From Nonlabens agnitus (lineage in GTDB: Bacteria > Bacteroidota > Bacteroidia > Flavobacteriales > Flavobacteriaceae): a DNA stretch of 64,000 nt. The notes beneath the pieces are model-generated. The model saw only the letters and a program-made list of their open reading frames with translations. It was not told the origin of the DNA and made no database searches. The stretch spans positions 1,836,501 through 1,900,500 of the forward strand of contig NZ_MQUC01000003.1 in NCBI RefSeq assembly GCF_002994045.1. Reading direction: 5' to 3'. This document shows, piece after piece, positions 24,656 through 33,153 of the stretch; the stretch's first letter is position 1, and each line of letters opens with the position of its first letter. The position numbers and the translations under genes were made by a program.

Positions 24656-25869
24656 AGAACTGAGGTAAAAAACAAGCTATTTCCTAATTTAAATTAGCCC
24701 ATAAGTTTCCCTTCCAAAGATTTGATGACCCTTTGGATATGTATTTCTCTCTAAAGTGAGACCTTTTAGGCTACTCGACTCACGTATGCCGGATCGAAAG
24801 GCAGGCCACTCTTACCTATCGCAAAGGCCTGTCTGAGCAGTTTGTTCCCAACAGCTATCAAAGCCAGTTTCTTGCTCTTGCCCTTTGCCGTGATGCGCTC
24901 ATACATTGCCTTGCATCCTGGATTGTGCTTACAGGCGTTAAAGGCGCACATGAACATCAAATTGCGCAGCCTCCTGTTGCCCATCTTGCTGATCCTGCTG
25001 CGACCTCTCACGCTACTGCCCGATTCACGTATCACCGGACTCATCCCGGCATAGCTGATGAGCTGTGAGGCCGTTTGAAAACGGGAAAAGCCATCGGTCA
25101 GTGCCAAAAGATAGATAGCCGTGCGGTCTCCTATTCCAGGGATGCTGCACAGATGGGCCTTTTGATTGCCGTAGAGCATCTTGACCAGATCTGCCAATTC
25201 GTTTTCCAGCACTTGTATCTGTTGATCCATATGCGTAATGCTGCACTGTAGGCTCTTGACCAATACCTCGGATGGCTCACCAAGGGTCTTCTCACCGTGT
25301 AGCTTATTCTTCAGCATCGTACGCTGCTTCAGGTACACCTCCAGCATACTACAGGTCTGAAGCATTGCTTTGGATTCCACACTCTTATTCTGATAAATGG
25401 CGACCTTTTCCTGTAGGCCATAGCTGCGTATCATCTCTGCATCGCTCTTGTCCGTCTTTACACGCTTCAATCTCATCTGGATAAAACGCTTTACCGACAG
25501 AGGATTGAGAAGGGATGACGGTACTCCAAAACCATTCAGGAACTCAAGTAACAAAACGTGGTAATATCCCGTTGCCTCCATGACCACCAGGTCCGTATCG
25601 TACAGACCCTCCAGAAACCTATGGAACCCATCATCGTTGTTACTGAAACGTTCATGTCCATAACGCTCACTAAAGACATCAAAGTGGTCCTTGCTGATGT
25701 CTACTCCAAAGACTTCTGTATATTTATCCATAATAAATAGTTTTATGAAAGGACGATTCTACAGACATTACAACAACTTAAAAACGAGATCTCAAGTCTC
25801 ATAGAACTGAACGTAGTACTGTAGAAAAAGGGAAGTGGTAATCAATGTTGACGAAGTCCAATGCTTCAA
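24656..25869 (-). mobile_element. IS110-family element, copy 1 (truncated at its upstream end)
   Basis: Starts AGAACTGAGG directly after ACAACAA. The transposase is intact, but the non-coding upstream end stops after ...ATGCTTCAA, where copy 2 begins. The outer about 75 bp (TGTATATCTG to GATTAAGA) present in copies 2, 3 and 5 is missing, so the putative guide RNA locus is cut. Confidence 0.88.
24766..25731 (-). CDS. IS110-family transposase (copy 1)
   Basis: The 321-residue protein is identical in all five copies. The N-terminal RuvC-like DEDD domain starts VFGVDISKDHFDV and contains VVMEATGYYH and KTDKSDAEMI. The C-terminal Transposase_20 domain has LCSIPGIGDRTA, LISYAGMSP and VRGRSRISKMGNRRLR. 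A Ser-dependent recombinase activity guided by a bridge RNA is known for IS110 relatives. Here the coding sequence is whole but its upstream RNA region is truncated by copy 2. Confidence 0.95.
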   Translation of the reverse strand: MDKYTEVFGVDISKDHFDVFSERYGHERFSNNDDGFHRFLEGLYDTDLVVMEATGYYHVLLLEFLNGFGVPSSLLNPLSVKRFIQMRLKRVKTDKSDAEMIRSYGLQEKVAIYQNKSVESKAMLQTCSMLEVYLKQRTMLKNKLHGEKTLGEPSEVLVKSLQCSITHMDQQIQVLENELADLVKMLYGNQKAHLCSIPGIGDRTAIYLLALTDGFSRFQTASQLISYAGMSPVIRESGSSVRGRSRISKMGNRRLRNLMFMCAFNACKHNPGCKAMYERITAKGKSKKLALIAVGNKLLRQAFAIGKSGLPFDPAYVSRVA

Positions 25870-25979
25870 AGAACTGAGGTAAAAAACAAGCTATTTCCTA
25901 ATTTAAATTAGCCCATAAGTTTCCCTTCCAAAGATTTGATGACCCTTTGGATATGTATTTCTCTCTAAAGTGAGACCTT

Positions 25980-26945
25980 TTAGGCTACTCGACTCACGTA
26001 TGCCGGATCGAAAGGCAGGCCACTCTTACCTATCGCAAAGGCCTGTCTGAGCAGTTTGTTCCCAACAGCTATCAAAGCCAGTTTCTTGCTCTTGCCCTTT
26101 GCCGTGATGCGCTCATACATTGCCTTGCATCCTGGATTGTGCTTACAGGCGTTAAAGGCGCACATGAACATCAAATTGCGCAGCCTCCTGTTGCCCATCT
26201 TGCTGATCCTGCTGCGACCTCTCACGCTACTGCCCGATTCACGTATCACCGGACTCATCCCGGCATAGCTGATGAGCTGTGAGGCCGTTTGAAAACGGGA
26301 AAAGCCATCGGTCAGTGCCAAAAGATAGATAGCCGTGCGGTCTCCTATTCCAGGGATGCTGCACAGATGGGCCTTTTGATTGCCGTAGAGCATCTTGACC
26401 AGATCTGCCAATTCGTTTTCCAGCACTTGTATCTGTTGATCCATATGCGTAATGCTGCACTGTAGGCTCTTGACCAATACCTCGGATGGCTCACCAAGGG
26501 TCTTCTCACCGTGTAGCTTATTCTTCAGCATCGTACGCTGCTTCAGGTACACCTCCAGCATACTACAGGTCTGAAGCATTGCTTTGGATTCCACACTCTT
26601 ATTCTGATAAATGGCGACCTTTTCCTGTAGGCCATAGCTGCGTATCATCTCTGCATCGCTCTTGTCCGTCTTTACACGCTTCAATCTCATCTGGATAAAA
26701 CGCTTTACCGACAGAGGATTGAGAAGGGATGACGGTACTCCAAAACCATTCAGGAACTCAAGTAACAAAACGTGGTAATATCCCGTTGCCTCCATGACCA
26801 CCAGGTCCGTATCGTACAGACCCTCCAGAAACCTATGGAACCCATCATCGTTGTTACTGAAACGTTCATGTCCATAACGCTCACTAAAGACATCAAAGTG
26901 GTCCTTGCTGATGTCTACTCCAAAGACTTCTGTATATTTATCCAT
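25980..26945 (-). CDS. IS110-family transposase (copy 2)
   Basis: Same 321-residue DEDD/Transposase_20 protein as copy 1. Unlike copy 1 it keeps the full 213-bp non-coding upstream region with both predicted stem-loops, so this copy could be autonomous. The minus-strand orientation is shared by all five copies, set by the orientation of the attC targets. Confidence 0.95.
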   Translation of the reverse strand: MDKYTEVFGVDISKDHFDVFSERYGHERFSNNDDGFHRFLEGLYDTDLVVMEATGYYHVLLLEFLNGFGVPSSLLNPLSVKRFIQMRLKRVKTDKSDAEMIRSYGLQEKVAIYQNKSVESKAMLQTCSMLEVYLKQRTMLKNKLHGEKTLGEPSEVLVKSLQCSITHMDQQIQVLENELADLVKMLYGNQKAHLCSIPGIGDRTAIYLLALTDGFSRFQTASQLISYAGMSPVIRESGSSVRGRSRISKMGNRRLRNLMFMCAFNACKHNPGCKAMYERITAKGKSKKLALIAVGNKLLRQAFAIGKSGLPFDPAYVSRVA

Positions 26946-26970
26946 AATAAATAGTTTTATGAAAGGACGA

Positions 26971-27112
26971 TTCTACAGACATTACAACAACTTAAAAACG
27001 AGATCTCAAGTCTCATAGAACTGAACGTAGTACTGTAGAAAAAGGGAAGTGGTAATCAATGTTGACGAAGTCCAATGCTTCAATGTATATCTGTACCTTA
27101 ACCTTCCCTTTT
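26971..27112 (-). ncRNA. Predicted bridge RNA of IS copy 2
   Basis: Two stem-loops lie upstream of the transposase. Loop A (outer stem 27040-27049 / 27103-27112, ten perfect bp) holds GAAG/CTTC, CAATGTATA (27081-27089), equal to the attC target across the insertion point, and TGTTG, the complement of CAACA on the target's left side. Loop B (stem TTCTACAG / CTGTAGAA, 26971-27040) holds AGAACTGA (27017-27024), equal to the IS end, and CTTAA, the complement of the other IS end. On the minus strand the order is target loop then donor loop, as in known IS110 bridge RNAs. Confidence 0.6.
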
Positions 27113-27358
27113 GTTCTTTCTGTTTGATTTTAAAAATAAAGAGAATACAAGATTAAGATGGCTATAAGTAATTGCTTGTCCTCGCCTACTTCTTAAAATC
27201 CTCGCGGATTTACAGTTTGATGTGTACTTGCAAAGTTAAGTGCTAAAACACGCAACTACTCATAGCCGAGACCGTTAGCTGTTCGGTGTGATTTGAGCGA
27301 AAATCGAGAAAATTTGATTTTTTACCAAAAATTGGTATGTTTGATAAAAATGATTAAA

Positions 27359-27607
27359 ATGAAAAATACATCAATATCGCTCGGAAATTATTTTGACCAG
27401 TTTGTACAAACCCAAGTTTCTGCTGGACGGTACAAAAATGTAAGCGAAGTAATCAGAGCTGGACTTCGACTTTTAGAAAATGAGGAAAGCAAAGTAATTG
27501 CGTTAAGAAATGCTATTCAAGAAGGAATTGATAGTGGAATTGCTCACGATTTCGACCCAAAAAAAAATCTTGAGGAATTAAAAGCTAAACGCAAAAAGAA
27601 TGGCTAA
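27359..27607 (+). CDS. parD: ParD/CC2985-type antitoxin
   Basis: Start ATG 27359 (MKNTSISLGNYFDQFV) matches the usual start of ParD antitoxins; an ATG at 27350 adds three residues. The 82-residue product has the ribbon-helix-helix pattern NTSISLGNYFDQFVQTQV, SAGRYKNVSEVIRAGLRLLE, then a toxin-binding tail ending Lys/Arg-rich. It would bind its own promoter and neutralise the toxin encoded next. Its stop overlaps the toxin start by 8 bp. As a cassette gene pair it could stabilise the array against loss. Confidence 0.88.
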   Translation: MKNTSISLGNYFDQFVQTQVSAGRYKNVSEVIRAGLRLLENEESKVIALRNAIQEGIDSGIAHDFDPKKNLEELKAKRKKNG

Positions 27608-27899
27608 ATACGAATTGACCAATAAGGCTGTAGCTGACTTAAATAGAATTTGGGAGTATACAGTTGAGAATTGGTCTGAAAATCAAGCTGACAGATACTA
27701 CGATATGCTTCTTGATATTTGCCGAGATATAGCTGACAATCCAGAATTAGGAAAAAACTATAATGGGATTAAATCTGACCTTTTCGGATTAAAAGCAAAT
27801 CGACACATAATATTTTATCGAAAAAGAATTGACCATCCGATTGAAATAACAAGAATTTTACACGGTCAAATGGATTTGAAAAACAGAATAACCGAATAA
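27600..27899 (+). CDS. parE: ParE/RelE-type toxin
   Basis: The 99-residue protein has the RelE/ParE fold signature: YELTNKAVADLNRIWEYTVENW at the start, a central RDIADNPELGKNY, and the terminal strands FGLKANRHIIFYRK and IEITRILHGQMD. The ParD partner favours a ParE-like gyrase poison over an mRNA interferase, but that is inference. It is translationally coupled to the antitoxin. Its cassette is one of two carrying two genes. Its end (ACTACACTCAAC) is poorly complementary to its start (GTTAGCTGTTCG), an exception in the array. Confidence 0.88.
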   Translation: MAKYELTNKAVADLNRIWEYTVENWSENQADRYYDMLLDICRDIADNPELGKNYNGIKSDLFGLKANRHIIFYRKRIDHPIEITRILHGQMDLKNRITE

Positions 27900-27903
27900 A
27901 AAA

Positions 27904-28035
27904 ACTACACTCAACAATGGCTATAAGTAATTGCTTGTTCTCGCCTACTTCTGAAAATCCTCACGGATTTTCAGTTCGGTGTTTACTTGCAAAATTAAGT
28001 GCTAAACCACGCAACTACTAATAGCCGAGACCTTT
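27904..28035 (+). repeat. attC-like site of the toxin-antitoxin cassette
   Basis: ACTACACTCAAC, then AAT-GGCTATAAGTAATTGC pairing with GCAACTACTAATAGCC, spacer GAGACC, then TTT in place of GTT. The inner hairpin AAAATCCTCACGGATTTT is shared with other sites. Confidence 0.75.
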
Positions 28036-28493
28036 CAGGCCAATTGCCTGCAGCCGTAGCTCTCCGCTATGAATTTTGAAGCTAAGGCTTCGAATCCCAA
28101 AACATTTGAGTGCCTGCATTAGCAAGATTTTCAAACAGTGACATTACTACAAAATTTCAAAACCTGCCTGCCGGCAGGCAGGCTGCCGATCTACTCCTGT
28201 GTCTTCCTCTCGCTCCTACCTCGCTCGTCGGAGACAGAAACGGCAAAGGTGTGAAACGCCTTGATCAATAGGTATGTCTATACTTGGCAAGGCTACGCTT
28301 CCTCCACCAACTGGCACGAACAGAGCATAAAGCGCATAAGACATACATTCCTCTCGTTGCACTCGTCGGATGCAGGATGCTCCACGCGAGGCTTCTATTC
28401 CACAACATTAACTATCTTCATCCATCAAAACCAATTAAGGCAAGGTAACAGCCAAACGTGAGGGAACGCCTCACACGCATTATATCTTTGCTG
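28034..28493 (+). repeat. ORF-less cassette, copy E2
   Basis: Same layout as E1, with a longer GC palindrome (CCTGCCTGCCGGCAGGCAGG near 28165-28185). It keeps AACGGCAAAGGTGTGAAACGCC, which pairs with the terminal CCTTTGCC-type arm. It ends TATCTTTGCT-GTT. Confidence 0.8.
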
Positions 28494-28532
28494 TTGTAAG
28501 TAATGAGAAACAAAAATTTAGAAAAAAATCAA

Positions 28533-29240
28533 ATGAAAATAGCATATAAAATCTGCTGCATTTTTCTACTGTGCATTTTATCGATTAAACTAAATGCCCA
28601 AATTAATGTGCGAATAGAGAATGACGACAACCTATTTTGGCAACCGAACATTGAATTAAGCTACTCGGATTTTAAATCAAAATCAAATGAAGATTGCGAA
28701 AAATTCAACGAAAAATATGGTTGGGAAATGTCTGGCACTATCGAGTTAAAGGGAATTGTTGATGTGCCTAAATCACACCTGTCAAAAAGAATAAGAAAAC
28801 GAAAGGGCGATGACAAATCTTATATCGCTCCAGTATTTTGTAAAAATTGCTCCTGCAAACTTTCTGAAAATTCATCAGAATTAGAAGTTCATAAATTGCT
28901 TTTCGATGTCGCTGAAATGTGCTCAAGAGCTTTGAGAAGAGAACTAAGTGAGACAAAAGCCAAAATGGAGATTAACAATGTAAATACTATGTTTTTCACA
29001 ACGGCTAAGAATAAATGGGATGAGAGAATGAGAAAAATTTGGGGTACGATTCTTCAAGATATTCTAATCGAAAATAAAAAAGGAGCATATTTGGAATGGC
29101 GAAATCTCATAAATGAGTTAATGGAAAAAAATGAAGAGTTTGCTACAAAACCGAATGAAATAAAAAGATTGATGTCAGAAATGCCGATAGAAGAAGGTTA
29201 TGTAGAAGCAGATAGAATTGTTGGAGACCTTGATAATTAA
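28533..29240 (+). CDS. Hypothetical exported protein with Cys motif (cassette gene)
   Basis: An in-frame ATG at 28503 exists, but the signal peptide begins at ATG 28533 (MKIAYKICCIFLLCILSIK), with cleavage after LNAQ. The mature part of about 210 residues starts with DDNLFWQPNIELSYSDFKS. It contains a CKNCSC cluster and a helical, charged C-terminal half (HKLLFDVAEMCSRALRRELSE, then WRNLINELMEKNEEFATK). I do not recognise the family; the start resembles exported DUF922-like proteins, but no HExxH is present. The cassette ends are GTTGTAAGTAAT and ACTGCCTACAAC. Confidence 0.65.
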   Translation: MKIAYKICCIFLLCILSIKLNAQINVRIENDDNLFWQPNIELSYSDFKSKSNEDCEKFNEKYGWEMSGTIELKGIVDVPKSHLSKRIRKRKGDDKSYIAPVFCKNCSCKLSENSSELEVHKLLFDVAEMCSRALRRELSETKAKMEINNVNTMFFTTAKNKWDERMRKIWGTILQDILIENKKGAYLEWRNLINELMEKNEEFATKPNEIKRLMSEMPIEEGYVEADRIVGDLDN

Positions 29241-29251
29241 ATGAACAAAGC

Positions 29252-29451
29252 ACTGCCTACAACATGGGCTATATGTAATACGGGCTAAGTTGCTTAATCT
29301 AAAATAATCGCTAATTTGCAATGACCTCCATAACCTCATTATGGCTTTTTGAAATAATAAAATAAAATACCAGAAAACAAGGTTTTGGCTCTGTGCTCAA
29401 CTGAATAGACATCGCCTGTTTGCGCCCGCACTACTCATAGCCACAAACGTT
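29252..29451 (+). repeat. attC-like site of cassette 7 (long type)
   Basis: About 200 bp. Arms GGCTATATGTAATACGGGC and GCCCGCACTACTCATAGCC, with an inner AACAAGGTTTTGGC segment. The same long type occurs at 40337-40537. Confidence 0.8.
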
Positions 29452-29894
29452 CAGGCCAATCGCCTACGGCCGTAGCTCTCCGCTATGAAATTTTAATTTT
29501 AAGGCTTGAGCACCAATCAATTCGAATGTGAATATGGCTAAAACCGCTAATCAGCCTGAAGCGCTTCAAAATTTCAAGACCTGCCTGCCGGCAGGCAGGC
29601 TCCCGATCTACTCTTGTGTCTTCCTCTCGCTCCTACCTCACTCGTCGGAGACAGAACCGGCAACCGTGATTCAACGCCTTTTCAAAAGGTAGGTGTTTAC
29701 CTCGCTAGAATCTCGCTTCCTCGACTAACTAGCACGAACATAGCATAAAGCGCATCAGGTATGCATTCCTTTCGCTGTGCTCGTCAGATGCAGGATGCTC
29801 CACGCGAGGCTTCTATTCAACAACATTAACTATCTTCATCAACCAAAAACAATCAAAGGCAAGGGAACGCTTCACACGCATTATACCTTTGCCG
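29450..29894 (+). repeat. ORF-less cassette, copy E3
   Basis: Shares the layout of E1, including CTGCCTGCCGGCAGGCAG and the two TTCCTCTCGCT-type hairpins. It has a short deletion near 29860 relative to other copies (the AGGTAACAGCC segment is missing). It ends ACCTTTGCC-GTT. Confidence 0.8.
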
Positions 29895-29906
29895 TTACCC
29901 ATATTT

Positions 29907-30884
29907 ATGAAAAACATCTGGCTTATTATTTCTGCTTGTCTTTTTCTGACATCTTGCGCAACGATTTTAAAGAAAGAAGATTATGATTTAAGGGTTACAT
30001 CGAATGTTAGAAATGCGAAAGTGAAAGTATATGATAGTCTATACGATTTACCAAATAACATAAAAGTAGTTAGGTCAAAGAAAGATTTAAAACTAACCTT
30101 GATTTCTGATACTCTAAATCTTGATTACATTGTTAAATCATCACCAAATCCTACTTTTCTTTATTTGAACTCACTTGGAATGCAACTTTCACCAGCATAT
30201 TATGCTATTGATTTGACTAATCAAAAAAGGTTTTACTATGGCGACAATGTCTACCTCAATACTAATGATACAACAAGAATAATACATCCACCAGTCAGAA
30301 AATTTTGGAATGAGTATTTTGGAAAGAAATATCCGAAAAATAAAGAACATATTAATCTATCATTATCGATACCATATATCAATGGTTTTAATTTTGAACC
30401 AAATGAAATAGGAACAAAAGTTAATACTGGATTTTGGGGAATATCTGCTGGACTTGAATACTTTTATAGAGATGACAAGTACGTTGCTTTAAAATTTGTT
30501 GCAGCAACAGATTTTTTCGTTCCGATACCAGCTGCGGCAACATTGGATGATGTAAGAGAAGATTTAAGTACTACATATATTGACTTGACAGATAATTACA
30601 AGCTAGGAAGATTGAATTTTGGTTATGGAATAAACTATTCAGTAAATAACTATCGCCTTATCGACCAGACTTATCCAGACGAAAACATAGAATTTAGAAG
30701 AAAAAACCAGAGTTTTGGATTAACAGCTAACACTTACTTCCAATTTGGAAAATCCCTATTTGCTGGTGTAGTTTATAGACCTACATTCATAAGAATAAAT
30801 CCTACCATTGATTTTAAATATGAGCATTTAATAAGCGTAGATTTTGCTTTTAAAATACCAATGAGGAAAAATAACTACGGGTAA
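29907..30884 (+). CDS. Lipoprotein, possible beta-barrel-like C-terminal region (cassette gene)
   Basis: Start ATG 29907 (MKNIWLIISACLFLTSCATI) opens on a lipoprotein signal with Cys 17; the longer TTG frame from 29889 begins inside the attC boundary. The protein has about 325 residues. The N-terminal half reads as a small beta domain (DYDLRVTSNVRNAKVKVYDS). The C-terminal 190 residues alternate polar and aromatic residues like outer-membrane strands (INLSLSIPYINGFNF, GRLNFGYGINYSVNNYRL) and end FAFKIPM. The function is unknown. The stop codon overlaps R'' of its attC. Confidence 0.7.
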   Translation: MKNIWLIISACLFLTSCATILKKEDYDLRVTSNVRNAKVKVYDSLYDLPNNIKVVRSKKDLKLTLISDTLNLDYIVKSSPNPTFLYLNSLGMQLSPAYYAIDLTNQKRFYYGDNVYLNTNDTTRIIHPPVRKFWNEYFGKKYPKNKEHINLSLSIPYINGFNFEPNEIGTKVNTGFWGISAGLEYFYRDDKYVALKFVAATDFFVPIPAAATLDDVREDLSTTYIDLTDNYKLGRLNFGYGINYSVNNYRLIDQTYPDENIEFRRKNQSFGLTANTYFQFGKSLFAGVVYRPTFIRINPTIDFKYEHLISVDFAFKIPMRKNNYG

Positions 30885-31069
30885 CAAGGTATATATCTCA
30901 TATCTAGGTAGTTGTATAATAGGAAGTTGAGGTATATTGTGAAGTTCGCCATTTTTTTTAATTTGGCTTATTGAAAAGAAAAGGTAATAAGAAAATTAAA
31001 AGATTCGGCTCGTGTTTAACTGAATGGTTATGGATAATTTGTACGCTAGGAGCCATATACACAACCGTT
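30874..31069 (+). repeat. attC-like site of cassette 9 (diverged)
   Basis: R'' ACTACGGGTAAC pairs with the start GTTACCCATATT. Arms are diverged (GGTATATATCT ... AGCCATATAC) and a spacer ACAACC precedes GTT at 31067. About 195 bp long. Confidence 0.7.
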
Positions 31070-31078
31070 GCCATTAAT

Positions 31079-31729
31079 ATGAAAAACACTACGATTCTAG
31101 TCATATTTCTAATTTCCATTAAAGTCTTTGCTCAAGATTTCAATGAGAAAACAAGATTTTTATTTGGAACTTTCCATACACAAAATACAACTATAAATGG
31201 AATTTCAGTTGGAGCATTTCCGCAATTCAATGACGAAAAAAGGTTTGTTAGAACAAATGGAATACGACTTGAAATCCCTGGACTTGGACTTATAGGATTA
31301 TTAGCAAATGGTAGTTTAATTAGAAAAGAAGAAACTGATGAAATAATAAATGGCTTGAATATTTCAGGTGGAACAATGGGAAATGTTTCTTTCAATGGAA
31401 TTACGCTTGCTTTTTTAGTTCAAAGTGGAACTGAAAATAACGGAATTGCAATTGCTGGTTTGTGGAATGGAATGGACAATTCAAACGGAATTCAAATTTC
31501 TGGATTGCTCAACGAAACAACATATAGCAACGGAATTCAAATTGCATTATCGAATTCAACTGAATATATGTCAGGAATTCAAATTGGTGGCGCGAATTAT
31601 GCGAACGAAAAAATGGTTGGTCTACAAATTGGAATTTGGAATGAAAGTAAAAATACAAAAGGAATTCAATTAGGACTTTGGAATATTAACGAAAAACGTA
31701 AACTACCGATAATTAATTGGAATTTTTAG
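31079..31729 (+). CDS. Exported protein with NGIQI-type surface repeats (cassette gene)
   Basis: Start ATG 31079 gives MKNTTILVIFLISIKVFAQ, a signal peptide; the TTG frame from 30971 runs through the attC and is rejected. The mature protein of about 197 residues ends in repeated strands of the pattern NGIQISGL / NGIQIALS / SGIQIGGAN / VGLQIGIWN / KGIQLGLWN. This is a right-handed repeat architecture as in LA_2272-type surface proteins of Bacteroidota and Leptospira. It probably has a surface or periplasmic role, activity unknown. Cassette ends are GTTGCCATTAAT and ACTAATGGCAAC, complementary except for one base. Confidence 0.75.
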   Translation: MKNTTILVIFLISIKVFAQDFNEKTRFLFGTFHTQNTTINGISVGAFPQFNDEKRFVRTNGIRLEIPGLGLIGLLANGSLIRKEETDEIINGLNISGGTMGNVSFNGITLAFLVQSGTENNGIAIAGLWNGMDNSNGIQISGLLNETTYSNGIQIALSNSTEYMSGIQIGGANYANEKMVGLQIGIWNESKNTKGIQLGLWNINEKRKLPIINWNF

Positions 31730-31743
31730 AACGGAAATAAAAT

Positions 31744-31876
31744 ACTAATGGCAACACAGTGTATAATTAATGGCTAGTTCGAACTTGCTTACGAAAATCC
31801 TCTCGGATTTGCTATCTGGTGTTTATTTGCTAAATTAGGTGCTTAAACCACGCAACAAATCATATACAAACAAGTT
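31744..31876 (+). repeat. attC-like site of cassette 10
   Basis: R'' ACTAATGGCAAC, left arm GTATAATTAATGGC, inner AAAATCCTCTCGGATTT, right arm GCAACAAATCATATAC, spacer AAACAA, GTT. A GTATA-type variant of the GGCTAT arm. Confidence 0.8.
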
Positions 31877-32313
31877 CAGGCCAATAGCCTGCGGCCGTAG
31901 CTCTCCGCTATAAAATTTTGATTTTAAGGCTTGAGTACCAATCAATTCGAATGTGAGTATGGCTAAAACCGCTAATCAGCCTGAAGAGCTTCAAAATTTC
32001 AAGACCTGCCGGCAGGCAAGCTCCCGATCTACTCTTGTGTCTTCCTCTCGCTCCTACCTCGCTCGTCGGAGACAGAAACGACAACCGTGATTCAACGCCT
32101 TTTCATAAGTTATGGGCTTACCTGGATAGGATCTTGCTTCCTCTACCAACTTGTATGAGGTATGCATTCCTCTCGTTGCACTCGTCGAATGCAGGATGCT
32201 CCACGCGAGGCTTCTATTCAACAACATTAACTATCTTCATCACACAAAACCAATCAATGGCAAGGTAACAGCCAAACGTGAGGGAACGCCTCACACGCAT
32301 TATACCTTTGCCG
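31875..32313 (+). repeat. ORF-less cassette, copy E4
   Basis: Like E1, with a shorter GC palindrome (CCTGCCGGCAGG), both TTCCTCTCGCT-type hairpins, and a small deletion around 32148 (the ACGAACATAGCATAAAG segment is missing). It ends ACCTTTGCC-GTT. Confidence 0.8.
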
Positions 32314-32339
32314 TTGTAAAACATACCCAAGAAACACCT

Positions 32340-33026
32340 GTGATTGAAATAAAACCAATAGTTGAAGAAAAAATTAATTCACTCTGGAAAGAATTTAGCA
32401 ACGAAGAATATTGCCAATTTTCACCGAATTCAATTGCGGAAATACCAAATGATGGAATTGTATTTATTGGAATCAATCCATCAATGACTGATAAAGTAAA
32501 GGAAAGATTGATTGAAAAAAATGACATCAACTGTGAATTTCATAAACTTTCTTACGATGTTAACCTTGATTACAGATACTTCAAAAAGTTTTTTGACATT
32601 GCTGAAAAAACAGGACTGAATTGGGGACATATGGACTTGCTTTATAATAGAGAGACAAATCAAAAAAAAGTCTCTAGTTTACTAAAAACTGAACGTGGTG
32701 TTGATTTCATCTATAAACAATGTATGATTTCAAAAATTATTTTGGATAAAATAATCGACAGAAATAACCCACGAATTTTTGTTGTGAATAATACTTTAGC
32801 AAGAGAACTTTTAGGAGAATATCATTTATCTGAACCGACTGAAAAAAGTAATCATTGGATTGGCTATGACTTTGTCTGGAATGAAAATTTTGGAACTTAT
32901 ACATATAAAAATAATGCATTTTTCTTTACGAGTATGTTGACTGGACAAAGAGCTTTGGATAATGGTTCGTATCAAAGGCTGATATGGCACATTAATTACA
33001 TAAAAAACAAACAAGGTATTGAATAA
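32340..33026 (+). CDS. Uracil-DNA-glycosylase-like superfamily protein (cassette gene)
   Basis: The open frame begins far upstream in the non-coding cassette, but the first plausible start after the GTT boundary is GTG 32340 (MIEIKPIVEEKINSLW); the start is uncertain. The protein of about 228 residues has GIVFIGINPSMTDK, like the active-site loop of UDG-superfamily proteins, an aromatic-rich centre (DLDYRYFKKFFDIA, then LNWGHMDLLYNRE), IFVVNNTLAREL, and the C-terminal FFTSMLTGQRALDNGSYQRL. DNA-base excision or a related base-recognition role is possible but not shown. Cassette ends are GTTGTAAAACAT and ACGTTTTACAAC. Confidence 0.65.
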   Translation: MIEIKPIVEEKINSLWKEFSNEEYCQFSPNSIAEIPNDGIVFIGINPSMTDKVKERLIEKNDINCEFHKLSYDVNLDYRYFKKFFDIAEKTGLNWGHMDLLYNRETNQKKVSSLLKTERGVDFIYKQCMISKIILDKIIDRNNPRIFVVNNTLARELLGEYHLSEPTEKSNHWIGYDFVWNENFGTYTYKNNAFFFTSMLTGQRALDNGSYQRLIWHINYIKNKQGIE

Positions 33027-33153
33027 AGTACGTTTTACAACAAAGAACTGAGGTAAAAAACAAGCTATTTCCTAATTTAAATTAGCCCATAAGTTTCCCT
33101 TCCAAAGATTTGATGACCCTTTGGATATGTATTTCTCTCTAAAGTGAGACCTT

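Larger units (their letters stand above)
25870..27158 (-). mobile_element. IS110-family element, copy 2 (full length, 1289 bp)
   Basis: It runs from AGAACTGAGG to GATTAAGA with no terminal inverted repeats or target duplication visible, as expected for IS110. It is placed in direct tandem behind copy 1 with a period of 1214 bp. The boundary on the copy 1 side falls inside CAA/TGTATA of copy 1's upstream region. Confidence 0.9.
24642..27276 (+). repeat. attC-like site of cassette 4, interrupted by two IS copies
   Basis: R'' ACTGCACACAAC at 24642-24653, two bases AA, then IS copies 1 and 2 (24656-27158). The site resumes TGGCTATAAGTAATTGC and ends GCAACTACTCATAGCC-GAGACC-GTT. Removing the IS restores AACAATGGCTATAAG, identical to intact sites elsewhere in the array. 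Confidence 0.85.

Noticed and set aside
28261..28461. Small frames inside the ORF-less cassettes (for example 28261-28461 +, 41723-41917 -, 22790-23008 -)
   Set aside because: They are not conserved in frame or length among the six copies.
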